From positions 7,085,001-7,147,000 of the forward strand of contig WPIO01000005.1 in assembly GCA_009760855.2 (NCBI GenBank): a DNA stretch of 62,000 nucleotides, in the 5' to 3' direction. Positions 50,631 to 61,777 of this stretch are shown one piece after another (position 1 is the stretch's first letter; each line of letters opens with the position of its first letter). Under the pieces are notes generated by a model, which saw nothing but the letters and a program-made list of their open reading frames with translations, was not told where the DNA came from and made no database searches. Made by a program: the position numbers and the translations under genes. Source of the stretch: Cristatella mucedo (taxonomy: Eukaryota > Bryozoa > Phylactolaemata > Cristatellidae).

Positions 50631-53230
50631 TTCGTGCATTGACTGACTCATTGTCTCTTGTGGCTCATGTGCATGGCCCTACTCCCATCAAGGGTCACAC
50701 ACTCGACCAGATTTCCTCATACAACTGCACTTTGTCATCACCAATTATTACTAAATCCTGCTCATCTGACCACATGCAGCTTTCATTCAATCTACAGTGT
50801 GTGCCCGCCTCCTCCTCTAAAATAACCTGTGAATCGCGAAACCTCAAGACCCTTGACATCGATGCTGTCCGTGCGAGAATATCTGCTTCGCCTCTGCTGC
50901 TCAGTCCTCCCTCCGATCTGTCATCATTGGTAGATAGCTACAACACGACACTAGCTGACACGCTCGACGAGTTTGCACCTCTGACAAAGCGCACTGTGCG
51001 CTCCCGCCCAGACGGCCTATGGTTTACCACAGACATTACACTAGCCAGGTCTACTAAGCGAAAGCTTGAAAAAGCATACACAAGATCTGGACTAACTGTC
51101 CATCGACAGGCATATGAAGACTACTGTAGGTCGTACCAATCGATCCTAGCAAAGGCCAAGTCTAGCATCTATAGAAACATTGTTGAATCACAAATGCACA
51201 ATCCAAAAATGCTGATGTCGACAATAAACCATCTCCTCAACCGTTCCCAGATTAGCCCCTTACCTGATGATCCTTGTGATGATCTAGCCGATCGCTTCTC
51301 TCGATTCTTTGTGCAGAAGATAGACAAGATCAGGGAATCCATCCCTGCGATGACAACCTCCCCACTAGAATGCTGGTCCTCGGCTCCTGGCTGCACCTCA
51401 ATGTCTGCATTTAAGCAGGTCACTAGTGATCTAGTCCTAAAGTTCGTATCGCAATCAAAGAAGACAACAAGTCCTCTTGACCCTATTTCCACTGTCCTGC
51501 TCCTACGTTGCATTGATCTGCTGCTGCCATGCATAACTAACATCATTAATATGTCATTAGCCTCAGGTCATGTCCCAGCACCTTTCAAAAAAGCTGTAGT
51601 CAGGCCTCTTCTCAAGAAAGCAACACTAGACAAAGAGAACTTGAGCAACTACCGCCCAGTCTCCCTTCTACCATTCCTATCAAAGACACTGGAACTGGTC
51701 GTGGTAGACCAGCTGAACTCATATATCAAAACCTCACACCCTGCAAGTAAGTTCCAGTCTGGCATTAGAGCTAATCACTCCACAGAGTCAGCATTGCTTA
51801 GGGTATACAACGACCTACTTAGAAATGCAGACATGGGTAGAGTATCTCTGCTTGTTTTGCTCGATCTTTCGGCAGCTTTTGACACCATCGATCCCAGAGT
51901 TCTTCTAGAGCGCCTCTCATCTCGCCTGGGCATCACTGGCACTGGTCCGCAGTGGTACAGGTTTTATCTCAGTGGGAGACTCCAGAGTATTGACGTGAAT
52001 GGACAAAGATCATCTGAAGTACCTCTGAAATATGGCGTACCTCAGGGCTCCGTGGTAGGTCCGGTTCTTTTCACCGTTTATACTCTCCCTCTTGCTGATG
52101 TGATTGCCATGCACAATCTAGGCTTTCACTTCTATGCAGATGACACTCAGTTGTACCTTTGCTTTGAACCCTCCCAGCCTTCAAGCACCTTAAATTCTCT
52201 AAACTCACTAGCTGCATGCATTGATGACATCCGCACATGGATGGCAGCAAATTTTCTAAAACTAAACGATGACAAAACTAACTTACTAGTTATAGGCAAA
52301 CCAGTGTGATTCAGAGTTGGGAAAGGCTGTCTCTCAAAATTGGCTCTGCAAGCATATCTCCTGTCGAATCAGCTCGAAATCTAGGTGTCATATTCCAAAG
52401 CGACATCTCGTTAGACGACCATATCAGCTCCACAGTCAAATCTGCCTATTTTCAGCTTCATAACATTGCTAAAATTCGGGCTTGTTTAGGTAAGGATACC
52501 ACGTCTAAGTTAGTCCATGCATTCGTGACATCTCGTCTCGACTTCTGCAACTCACTGCTTACTGGCCTACCAGCATGTGCGATCAGGCGATTGCAGCTGG
52601 TGCAAAACTCTGCAGCTAGGCTTGTCTGTCGTGAGCGTCGCAGTTGCCACATTACTTCACTTCTCGCCGACCTGCACCGGCTACCAGTCAAGCAACGGAT
52701 TGACTTCAAGGTTTTGTTGCTCACTTTTAGGTCTCTTCATTCTATGGCTCCAGCCTATCTCTCCGACATACTCCCCCGTCAGGCCAAGCATCGTACCACC
52801 CGCTTTTCGGAATCCAACAGTCTACAAATACCTCGTACAAACCTTAAATCCTTTGGAGACCGTGCATTTAGTTCGTATGCTCCCACAGCCTGGAACTCCC
52901 TCCCGACCTGCGTCAGAACATCCCTTGACCTGACCACATTTAAAAGGAACTTAAAAACACACCTATTTAGGACAGCATTTAGTGGGTCCCTGTGATTCGT
53001 CCTTGACGTGCTTATGCGTGCTGACACTGTGCATGCTGCCACTAACCACATTTGCATGCTGACCCTGTGCATGTCACCCCTAACCATGTTATTCATTTTG
53101 TTTGTTTTTCAAGCATGATTTTACTTACCATTCAATTGCATTTCCCTTTGCAGCAAATGTAAAGCGCCTAGAGAGAGATTAAGTTCTCTGAGGGTGCTTT
53201 ATCAAGTACATTATTATTATTATTATTATT
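50631..53230 (+). mobile_element. Young 5'-truncated L2-type LINE copy
   Basis: 2.6-kb non-LTR retrotransposon copy flanked by a perfect ACGAT duplication (50626-50630 and 53231-53235). A 556-codon frame (50639-52309) begins in the endonuclease C-terminus (GHTLDQISSYN, SDHMQLSFNL). It runs through [43 protein letters not shown] and YGVPQGSVVGPVLF to the catalytic FHFYADDTQLYL and WMAANFLKLNDDKTNLL. It stops at TGA after IGKPV. The C-terminal region continues in another frame at 52306-52995 (LVQNSAARLVCRERRS, AWNSLPTC). The 3' UTR ends GCGCCTAGAGAG...TTATCAAGTAC and (ATT)n. It lacks the 5' half of the endonuclease, so it is dead on arrival, but it has few other lesions. Confidence 0.9.
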
Positions 53231-53560
53231 ACGATGCCTTGTTCACTTAGAATGAGTCGGTCTGCTAGTTTTGCTGTACTTCTCTACAACTTTTGGTACA
53301 GTTGATAACTGAGTAATTGTGTAGCGCCTGTCTTCTCTCTCAAGCATTCTAGTTATTGTTTTAGTGTGGTTTAGGTCTTACCTGAGTAGGTGAAATCGCA
53401 AGGTATGTGTCAACAGCCAACGGTCATCGTGTGAGCCCCTTTACAGACTTTGTATACCAGGATTCCGTCTTAGATTCACTTCTTTTCGTAATTTATCCTC
53501 TGTGGTTTGCTGATTTTATCACCAAGCGTATTCTACGCTTTCACTTTTAGCCAGAACCAT
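53231..53560 (+). pseudogene. Older L2-type LINE relic H, middle part
   Basis: It resumes after the duplicated ACGAT with SRSASFAVLLYNF (consensus GRVSLLVLLDLSAAF), then RLSSLSSILVIVLVWFRSYL (consensus RLSSRLGITGTGPQWYRFYL). It continues toward the GFHFYADD region (ACGCTTTCACTTTTAGCC). Confidence 0.75.
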
Positions 53561-54090
53561 TAGGAGTCTGATATATAGGTCCCTTCGGAGGGACGAAATT
53601 CGGGGTCCACGTTGGTTTCGAAAATTTGACTTATTATAGCTACCCCCGAAAATTGTGTGGTGCTGCTCGCCGGCCCTCCAGCAGATCCGTCGCGATGGAG
53701 TCTAGCTCGACGCGTCTCGGCTCTTGCTGACCCCCAGACCTGCGTCGGGAAAGCGCAGCAACGGCCTCAGGCGGTGCGGGTCTCGAGCCAGCAATGCAAC
53801 AGTCGTTGCTGGCCGTTGATCACCAAGCCCCCAACCCTAGCGTCAACAGCCCCCGTCGCCTTAGATGCTTCGCCTGCGTGAACCGGCTCGGCAAAGGCAA
53901 TAAATCACCCGCCAAGGAGGCGACTGCAACGCTCTCAAGCCCCTGTTTCGTGGCTAAGTTCCTGTCGAGACCTCGCCGATACCCAACACGCGTGACTCCT
54001 AATTCAAGTCCTGGCAAGCCCGAGCAGATATGCTTGGGCTTAGGTAGTGTCCTAATACAGGACTCCTAGTGGATGAACATGTATGTGCAT
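53561..54090. other. GC-rich insertion in relic H, unidentified
   Basis: About 530 bases of GC-rich sequence separating two parts of the relic. It includes small hairpins (GTCCCTTCGGAGGGAC at about 53580; GCCCGAGCAGATATGCTTGGGC at about 54018). Neither terminal repeats nor a known family is evident. Confidence 0.45.
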
Positions 54091-55015
54091 TTATCGGCCA
54101 CTGCCTTCCAGCATACCACACTCATTTGGCTCCCTGGTAGCATTTATTGTTGACATTCGAGCTTGGATTGCACCAATGTTGCTCAAATTGCATGACGATA
54201 AACCAGCTTACAATGTACGGGCAAACTTTGTTACTCCGAAATGGGAAAGCCTAACCCTCGAAATGGATTTGGCCAGCATATTGTATTAAGGATCTACACG
54301 AAATCTGGGTGCCTTATTCCAAAATGACTGTTCACTTAATGATTGTATCAGCTCCAGCTTCAGATTTGCCTGCTTTCATCTGCGTAATTTTTCGAAAACT
54401 CATGCTTGCTTGGATAGGGATGCCGCAGAAAAGCCGATCCGTGCATCCGTGCATCGTGCAGTGCATCAGGCTTGTATGTCGTGAGTGTCTCGGTTGCCAC
54501 ATTCAACCCTTCTCGCCGACCTGCACTGGCTCCCAAGGTAATGTCACTTCCTTTCAGGTCGCTTCATTCTCTGGCTCTACCCTACCTATCAGAACTACTC
54601 CCCCACCTGACCAAGCATCGTACCATTCACTATTCTGATTCAGATGGTTTAGCTATACTTCGCATGAACCTCAAATCCTTTGGAGACTGTGCCTTTAGTT
54701 CATATGTTCCCAAAGCCTGGAACTCAGTTCCGACTGGCGTCACGGCACCCCCTGACTCGGGGACAATAAACATAAGCTGAAATACCACACCTGTTTATTA
54801 CAGCATTTAGATGGTTCTTGTGATTTGCACTGTGTGTACTTATACGCGCTGACACTTCGCCTGCTGCTATTAACCATTGCTACTCGTTGATCCTGTGTAT
54901 CTATGGTTGATGGCATTGCGAATGTTAGCACTTATCACGTAATTCCTCTGCAGCAAATGTAAAGTACCTAAAAAGAGATTGAGTCCCCTGGGGGCGCTAT
55001 ACAAACATATTATTC
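54091..55015 (+). pseudogene. Older L2-type LINE relic H, 3' part
   Basis: It continues with the region equivalent to CIDDIRTWMAANFLKL (DIRAWIAPMLLKLHDD) and SLTLEMDLASI. Next come VCRECLGCH and PKAWNSVPTGV, then the 3' UTR, ending GGGGGCGCTATACAAACATATTATT. The spacing after the GK codons is 56 bases, as in the old copy at 8040-8895. Confidence 0.75.
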
Positions 55016-55104
55016 AGCTTTGAGGTGTCCCACAGGCTGTGAAACAGCGTCAACCGTCGGATAATAATCCCTGCAAGTCCCCCGAGGATGTCAGTATTGG
55101 GCCG

Positions 55105-55290
55105 TGCGTTGTGCGCCTGAGGCTTCTGCTGTAATTAGCGAAGCGCCTGACACTAATGCACATGCCTCACCTGTGGCCAATAGTTAAGCCATTGAAGCAG
55201 GGCAGTGTCGAGCCACTAATGTAGGTTATATTTCGTGTCTTCTGCTGCGATTCATCGAGCTCTCATATAAGTGCCTATGTGTATCTATGT
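55105..55290 (+). mobile_element. Truncated solo LTR, same family as 10767-14407
   Basis: It starts TGCGTTGTGCGCCTGAGGCTTC and keeps the GGCCAATAGTTAAGCCATTGA, TCGTGTCTTCTGCTGCG and CGAGCTCTCATATAAG blocks. The last third of the LTR is missing. Confidence 0.75.
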
Positions 55291-55689
55291 GATTACCATT
55301 TTCTAAAAGCGCGACAATACTTGTAGAGTTGATAAAAGACCTAATTCATTTTATCGAGTTCTAGCGGACCGATCGAGCGGCGCGGCTCTAGCAATAATCA
55401 GCTTCATGCTCTATGAAAGAACTCTAAAGCCGTCAAAGACTCGAACGTCTAAAGGGGAAACACATTCTCTCTTAACACGATTGGGTCAACTGAGGTTTTC
55501 GGGCGCCGAGCATGGCGGTGCAGAGCCTCAACTCTCTCCAAAAAGGATTAACAGTTGGTAAATGGGTAAAAGAGCTTTTTCGGGCAGACTTCAAAGAGAA
55601 TGCCTCGACTTTGCGTTAAGTTGCTCTTAGTTGAGGTTACTCTCAAAATCACCAAATTCTGGATATGCTATTGCTCAGCTGAAAGTAGG
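55291..55689. other. Unassigned sequence
   Basis: No supported feature. Confidence 0.4.
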
Positions 55690-55855
55690 TAGGCGCTGGT
55701 TTGGCCCAGTGGTTACGGTGCTCGCCCCAACTGAGGTTAAGGTTAATGTATTTGATGACCGAAGTCGTGGACTCGCACCTCGTGGCATATGTGAAACGAC
55801 TGAATAGTGTTTATGTTCTCCTAGGGCGTTGTATAAATAAAGTATTATTACTATA
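55690..55855 (+). repeat. tRNA-derived SINE with L2-like 3' end
   Basis: Head TTGGCCCAGTGGTTACGGTGC (box A) and TCGTGGACTCGCACC (weak box B). It ends TCCTAGGGCGTTGTATAAATAAAGTATTATTA, which resembles the L2 end GGGGGCGCTATACAAACATATTATT. Confidence 0.65.
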
Positions 55856-57001
55856 GGACTTGGTGGCGGAGTGTTGATTCGGCAGTCTGGCGAGAAGTCG
55901 CAATTAAACATGAAACACAGAATCCGTGCAGATGCTGCTGTGGAATTACTGGCTGAGCCAAAAATCAAGAAGACTTTCCCACCTCTCCGAGCGATATAAG
56001 TTAACCCATAACTATCATTGTCACCCATCTGAGAAAGTTAGCCGACGTCCAAGTGCTAATGCCGAAACGACAAGCAGCGATTGAATTAAAAGAATCTGAG
56101 GTGCTGAAATGCAGGAGGGGAATAAGTATAACTAAGTCTCTGCGGAGAAATGAAAACCTCTATTCAGCAGCGATTGACCAGGATACCAAGTCGTCTGGTG
56201 GTCGCAGTGAGCAGACCTCGGAACTGCCGCCGGCCATTGAGCCAGCCACCCACAGCGTCTACCGAGTCTGCCGACCGGTCGCTCTCGCAGCAGCTGCTGC
56301 TGCAGCAGTAACAGCAGAAGCACACGATTGCGACGGACCACACAGCGCGGCTTACAAAGCAGTTGAAAATAATGTATTCCAGTGTAACTTCCTCTGTCGC
56401 CCTCTTGCCCAAGTTCTCTATATGTAGCAACTAGGCATTACTGTCATCGGCAATAGCATATAGATGAACCGCGGTGACCCTTTCTAGAAACTGTAACAGC
56501 AGCCAGCAGCTGCAGACTGTCCGTATGGAGCACATAACTTATAGACCAGACGGAAAATGTTTACTAGTGTTGCCAGCTATTTCGAACTGCGGCTAGCAGC
56601 TGCCGGAAACCACATCCACCACTGTCATCACGTTGGCTGTAATTTAGTGGCTGGCCAGTTTCCAAAGGAGAGAGCTCACTTAATAGGATAGCCCTTCTAC
56701 AAGAGAGCCGAAATCGGATAGCTTGTCTAGTACATTTCTTAAGGTACGCGCAGGTGGAGTAGGATATTCGGTATATCTATGGAAAAATCTCATCCTGTTC
56801 GCCTTTCTGTAAACTGTATCACAATAGTCGCATATTCCCTACTAATAAATTTAAAAAGTGATAAACTTATTATGGAATGTTGGTTTGTATTCTGAGAGGA
56901 AGCACATGCCCTTAGTAACGACAATGGACGGCTAGCAACAGCAGAATGGCGGCCTGAGTTGGCGGGTGTGGTCGTGCCCAGTCGAGCCCCCAGCAGGCAC
57001 G
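55856..57001. other. Region upstream of the LRRIQ3-like gene
   Basis: No gene is supported. The 5' UTR and promoter of the next gene should lie near its right end. A GC-rich stretch begins at about 56930. Confidence 0.4.
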
Positions 57002-57185
57002 ATGGTTAGCATCCCCGACTGGGGAAGATCGCAGAGGTCGCAGCGATTAAAGGCTGCCCCTGCTAGATCTTTGCTCAGTAGTCGCGAAAGATACGAGCGC
57101 GCGCTGGAGAGGCAAGCTATTAAAGAAGCAGAAAGCAAGGGCTATTTCCTCACACCGAGGCTAGTGGATATCGTGAATGAGTTCG
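57002..57185 (+). CDS. LRRIQ3: LRRIQ3-like protein, first visible coding exon
   Basis: ATG at 57002, first in frame, in a GC-rich context. Donor GAGTTCG|GTAAGC, phase 1. It encodes about 61 residues: MVSIPDWGRSQRSQRL, a basic, helical segment SSRERYERALERQAIKEAES, and RLVDIVNEF. Vertebrate LRRIQ3 proteins start with a different, non-basic sequence as far as I recall, so this is a lineage-specific start or an N-terminal extension. Assignment to the gene rests on phase (1) and frame continuity with the next exon, not on similarity. Confidence 0.6.
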
Positions 57186-57455
57186 GTAAGCTAAGTGTCG
57201 CTCTAGCAACAGTAGAGCCTGATTCGCAAGCTCTTTTTCTTAAGCTGTGTGATGTGTGTGCCTTAGCACTTTTTGCGGTGTTCTATTAGTTGCAGCTTTG
57301 CTAATTTATATCGTAAATCAGGTTTCCTTGTGTAACACCCTGCTTGCTGGGCGCTTTTAATACTCTGATAGCATCTATTTTTCGTCTTTTTCAAAGAAGA
57401 TCTCTCTCCTCTCATTGGCACAACCGTCGCTCAGCTTTGCCAGTGTTTCTCTCTC

Positions 57456-57465
<10 letters not shown>

Positions 57466-57512
<47 letters not shown>

Positions 57513-57690
57513 CCTCTAACTGCCGTCAATAGGGAGAGATTTCTAGGCTTTTGGAGCGTAAGAACTGAAAGCAGTTTCTCAAAAAGATTTGCGGTTTTCC
57601 ATAACTGTCCGAAATCCTTTATTGTCAGAGAGAGAGAGAGAGAGAGGAGAGAGACAGGGAGACAGACAGACAGGGAGACAGACAGAAACA
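57466..57690. repeat. CT repeat, antisense L2 fragment and GA/GACA repeat
   Basis: CT dinucleotides (57466-57510) and a short antisense piece of the L2 C-terminal region (about 57520-57610, TAGGCTTTTGGAGCGTAAGAAC). A GA and GACAGACA tract (57625-57690) follows. All lie in intron 1 of the LRRIQ3-like gene. Confidence 0.65.
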
Positions 57691-58536
57691 GGGAGGCGGA
57701 GAAAGCCTAGAGTCAAGACACCTGACCGACCGCCTTTCTTTGGGGCCAGCCATTCCTCTCCGAGCTACGCAGCTCCCCAGCGTCGTTTGGCACGCCGCGG
57801 CTTGTCACCCGGCGACCAGCCGAATCGCGTTGCTGTGAGACTGACACGAGACTTTCACCGAGAATGTCACGGAGCAGACTGCCTTGCGGCCAGGCTTGTT
57901 GGCGATTCCAACTAGCGGCTCGTAAGTCAGGTGCTCACCCGTGAGGCGATAGCAGCAGCTAACTCACTTGCGTCGTCATCCGACGACAGCGTGCGAGAGT
58001 GGCCGAGACTGCCTTGCCATCGGTTACATAAACGTGCAGGCAGCTCGCGGGAGATGGGGTGGCCCAGTTGGCTTTGCACGGTGCACTTGAATGAGGGGTT
58101 TGGCTCAAAGCGTGCCCTCGCTGATGTGTACATGCGCTAGCAGTGGCAGCTTTGCTTGCCTACCATTGGACTTCTCTCTGTCCCGAATGAAGTGGACTCG
58201 GAAGGCACCGCCCTGCCGTCGCACTGCCTCTTGGTCGTTTTTCCCTGCACACTCCTAATGATTGCAGCAGCCTTGCCGACGGCTAGGCCTTCTCTCCGGT
58301 TTTTGCTGCCTGTGACTTGTCGCCTGCTCTCAGTCTCTGCACACCAGTTCTGTCTTCCTACCATGTCATCCCCCTGGCGGATTTTCGCACACGTTGTCAC
58401 TCCGAGTGTGCACCTTCGGCAATGGTGATGATGATTGTTACGGTAATTGATGATGGTGAACATGCTGGACTCAACATGCTTGCCACATCGTCAGCCCCCA
58501 GGTTGCAAGAACGTACTTAGTTTTCGTGCATTCTAG

Positions 58537-58766
58537 GTAGGCTTGATGGCATCGATAACGGACCGTGCCAAGAAGAGGCAACCGCCCTGTCTTACTTGGC
58601 GACTGTGACTGGCGTCATATATTCAGGGCGGCACCTGAGGGCTGCCGGAGACCTGGGGATGTGTAGCAAACTCAGAGTCGCGATGCTCGACAACAATTAT
58701 CTGCACGACATCAGCCCGCTGTGTGCTTGCAGTCGATTGGTCATGCTTGGCTTGCAATCCAATCAG
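58537..58766 (+). CDS. LRRIQ3: LRRIQ3-like protein, exon 2 (first leucine-rich repeats)
   Basis: Acceptor GCATTCTAG|GT (phase 1) and donor AATCAG|GTAGGT (phase 0). It encodes about 77 residues, including GVIYSGRHLRAAGDLGMC and then two leucine-rich repeats (LRVAMLDNNYLHDISPLCAC and LVMLGLQSNQ). LRRIQ3 has the same order: a GLHL-type lead-in, cap, and two LRRs before the loop. It probably mediates protein contact. The family role is poorly known, with links to cilia and sperm. Confidence 0.82.
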
Positions 58767-61127
58767 GTAGGTCAATGCTACACAGCTACTACAGCATCGT
58801 TTGCTGTTGAGGATGCCGACCTCTGCACCACATGCTTTGAATGGCTGCCTGTGGCTCTTCATTTTTCTTCCATTCACGTACTTTCAGTTTAAACGGAAGC
58901 ACATTGATGGAAAAAAATTATTGCTCGTGGCATGCATGCATGTGTATGTGTGCTTGCCTGCACGTGTGTGTGTGCGTGCGCGCACGTGTGTGTGTGTTTG
59001 TGTGTGTATGCTGGTGGATGACTGTGTGCCTGTATGTGCATTGTTGTGTGAGCCTGCTGCTTCTGCTTTTGCAATTAGTGCAGCAGCATCAGCCACTAAT
59101 GTATGCCCCACCAGCAGCAGGTGGTTGAGCAATTGACTCGGTGCAGCCTTTGACATAAGCATGTGGCCCACCACAGATGCACTCCCTTATCTGTGGTGAG
59201 TCAGCCCCCAGCTCCTATATGTACCCATTGGGGGAATAAAGAAAGTCTCGTTCACTGCTCACGTTTGCCTGCTCGTGTCTCTGTGAGACTCCACCAGCGC
59301 TGCTGCCGCCGGACACACAGTAACATAATAGCATGCACCTCTCGTGCGCACTGCATGCCTTTGTATGTGTATGTATACCTTGCATACTTGCATTGTATAC
59401 CATGCATACCTTGTCTTCGAATGTGTATGTGCAGAAATGTTGGTCCAACGCCTGTGTTGCCTGAAGGCAAAGATGATGAGTGAAGCCTCTGGGAGTTACA
59501 GAAACCAGTTTCACATTTCCTGGTGCCGACTAGCTGCCGGGAAACTGCAGATCTGGCAACTAATGACAAACGAGAGCTGCAGTCATCTTCCTGTTCTTTT
59601 TCAATATCAAATCTGCACTGGTTAGCTTGTGGTACAAAGCGATCACTTCCCTAATATATGTCGGATCCAGTACATAGAATACCATCCGTTCTACTTACTT
59701 TTCTGCCGATGGACTAGGTGCTTTTTTGGCCGTGGTGGCCAGTAGAGCATCGCTAATATAGAGTAAGGTTTACTAGTGAATCATGCATTTTATATTGTAA
59801 TGCAGCTTGTGTGAGTCCGTGCCTCCTTGAACTGCATGCTTTCGACCTAGGAATGACTAGCAAAAACTCTGTATGCAGCTACTGCTTGCTTAAGATCTGG
59901 TGTAGGTTGGATACTCGGCAATCCTTTCAGACTGTGCTCTGATCGTGGATTCTTGGTTTTGCTGTTATGAATGTGTCGTGGTCTGCCCAAGAACTTGCAG
60001 GGATACTCTACAGTCGCTAGTAAAAACCTGCCTTTGGGTCCCTTGACGTACTATAGCCGGCTAAAGGTAGCTCTTGATGTGGCACTGCACCTGAACCGTT
60101 GCATGAAATACTTGCTAAATAACTCAGTTTTCAAAAAATGCAGGCTTCTTTTACCTTTCCATGTAATGCAATTGGCAGTCTGCTGGAGACCCACCTGTTT
60201 GTGAGAACTTGTAACTCGCCTACTCATCTGTCATGCAGTTTAGCACCGGCATGCATTCCAACCCTGTTCCCATGTCCTCCATGAGGACTCGGACATGTGA
60301 GGCTGACGTTCCAGCTGAAGTAGTTGTACAGTTGTTGGATCTAGCAAGATAGGCATACGGTGCTGCAGCGAGACAGCAGCACCGATCTACCAGGAGTGCG
60401 AGTGTGTCACGTATGCTTAGAAGTGGTAATATGCAAACACACACCCTGGTGGTGAGACTCAACCAAGCTCTGTATTTTTGATGGGCAGAAGTCGATATAT
60501 ACGGGTATATGCACATGATTACGGACGTCACAGAAACAGGATGGCTGGCTACGATGCAATTGGTTGCAGTTAGTAACTACTGGCCACCAGCTGCTGCCGA
60601 GCGATTGCTGTGTGTGGCACACAAAGGATTCATTGCAGCTGCAGCACCGGGAGAGAGCTGCTGCTGCTGCCACTGCTGAATCTATGATGCACCGGCTACT
60701 CTGTGTGGTCACCTGATGAGCGCTTTCTTGACTTTCGAAGGGGCTAAGCTCCTGGTCGTTTTGTGTGCTAAGCATTACAGCGGCACAATAAAGCGCCGAG
60801 CATTTAAGAACAACGGCACACTCGTTACCTTTGTGCCTCTTGGTCGCAAGTTGCAGTGTGTAACTGCAAATGTACTCTGTTGCCGATCGCTGAATGCATT
60901 CTGCAGACCAGCTTCCTATTCTTGAGAATGGCCCGATGATCGAATGGTTTGAAATATACGGTGAGACAGACGACGGTTGCAGTTACCGATGCCAACCAGA
61001 CCGAGTCTTCGTCTGTCCTGCCCGGCGACACAGTGAACTCTTGCTTGCTGAAACCGTGTGCACTAGCACTTCGGTACTGGAGCTCTTGCTGGCGATGCAG
61101 CTACGTGTGCACGCTGCATTCTTGCAG
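58767..61127. other. Intron 2 of the LRRIQ3-like gene
   Basis: 2.36-kb intron with a TG-rich tract (58938-59010), a solo LTR (59042-59333) and unassigned sequence. Several open frames occur but none is supported as an exon. Confidence 0.7.
59042..59333 (+). mobile_element. Solo LTR, same family as 10767-14407
   Basis: It begins TGTTGTGTGAGCCTG and retains the ATAAAGAAAGTCTCGTTCACT...GCTCACGTTTGCC and TCTGTGAGACTCC...GCTGCCGCCGGA blocks of the family. TGCAT before and TGCAC after a border at 59333 could be a decayed 5-bp duplication, though the exact end is uncertain. Confidence 0.72.
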
Positions 61128-61454
61128 CTCAGCACACTTCCGGGTGCCGACTTCTGGTCGGAGCTGCAGCAGCTGCAGATTGTGCTGCTGCACGACAATC
61201 CGATCGACAACGTGGACGTCGTGCACGCCCTGGCCAACTGCTCGCAGCTCTGCGGACTCACACTCTACGACACGCCCGTGTCACTAAAGAAGAACTACAG
61301 GCATCACGTGGTCAACACCGTCTACTCGCTGAAAGCCTTGGACCGCCACGTGATATCCGACGAGGAAATCATCGAGGATGCCGTGTTCAAGGGCTCTCGC
61401 TACGCCGCTATGGGTCACGGTTTCCTTATTAACATGACTCGTGGCTTCAGCTCG
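61128..61454 (+). CDS. LRRIQ3: LRRIQ3-like protein, exon 3 (leucine-rich repeats and signature segment)
   Basis: Acceptor TTCTTGCAG|CTC and donor AGCTCG|GTAAGT, phase 0 to phase 0. It encodes 109 residues: LSTLPGADFWSELQQLQIVL, LHDNPIDNVDVVHAL, LCGLTLYDTPVSLKKNYRHH, then VVNTVYSLKALDRHVISDEE with IIEDAVF. The VSLKKxYRHxxVNxxxxLKALDxHVISDEEII segment is the family signature of LRRIQ3. It gives the gene its name with high confidence. Confidence 0.92.
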
Positions 61455-61616
61455 GTAAGTACTGCTCTCTGTCTCTCGTTCTTTATCACTGTCAGATATC
61501 TGTGGACATTTCGGTTACAAACTCCTCGTTCGTGCAGACCCGGCTTCTCTGAATTTCGCTTTGTCGGGCCTCGTCGCCGTAGCTGTTCTTAATGCAGCTG
61601 TGGTTATTGCTTGCAG

Positions 61617-61777
61617 AGGGCATTGCCTGGCGAACTCGTTGAGGCCGTCGCTGATGTCGTGGCCGAGATCAATCGTATTGCAGCACACAACTGCCCGGTT
61701 TTGGTGCTGCAGAAGTTTTTCCGGGGTTGGTGCGTAAGGAGGCAGCGACAGTCACAGCACGCGAGGGGGCGACTTCG
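61617..61777 (+). CDS. LRRIQ3: LRRIQ3-like protein, exon 4 (IQ motif)
   Basis: Acceptor TGCTTGCAG|AGG (phase 0) and donor CTTCG|GTAAGT (phase 2). It encodes ELVEAVADVVAEINRIAAHN and the IQ motif VLQKFFRGWCVRRQRQ, expected to bind calmodulin or a light-chain-like protein. LRRIQ3 has the same helix followed by a single IQ motif. The gene continues beyond the right edge, so its C-terminus is not seen. Confidence 0.9.

Noticed and set aside
56053-56430. Open frames on both strands at 56.05-56.43 kb
   Set aside because: They have no domain and no splice continuity with the LRRIQ3-like gene. A short CAG/CTG tract explains the polyalanine stretch.
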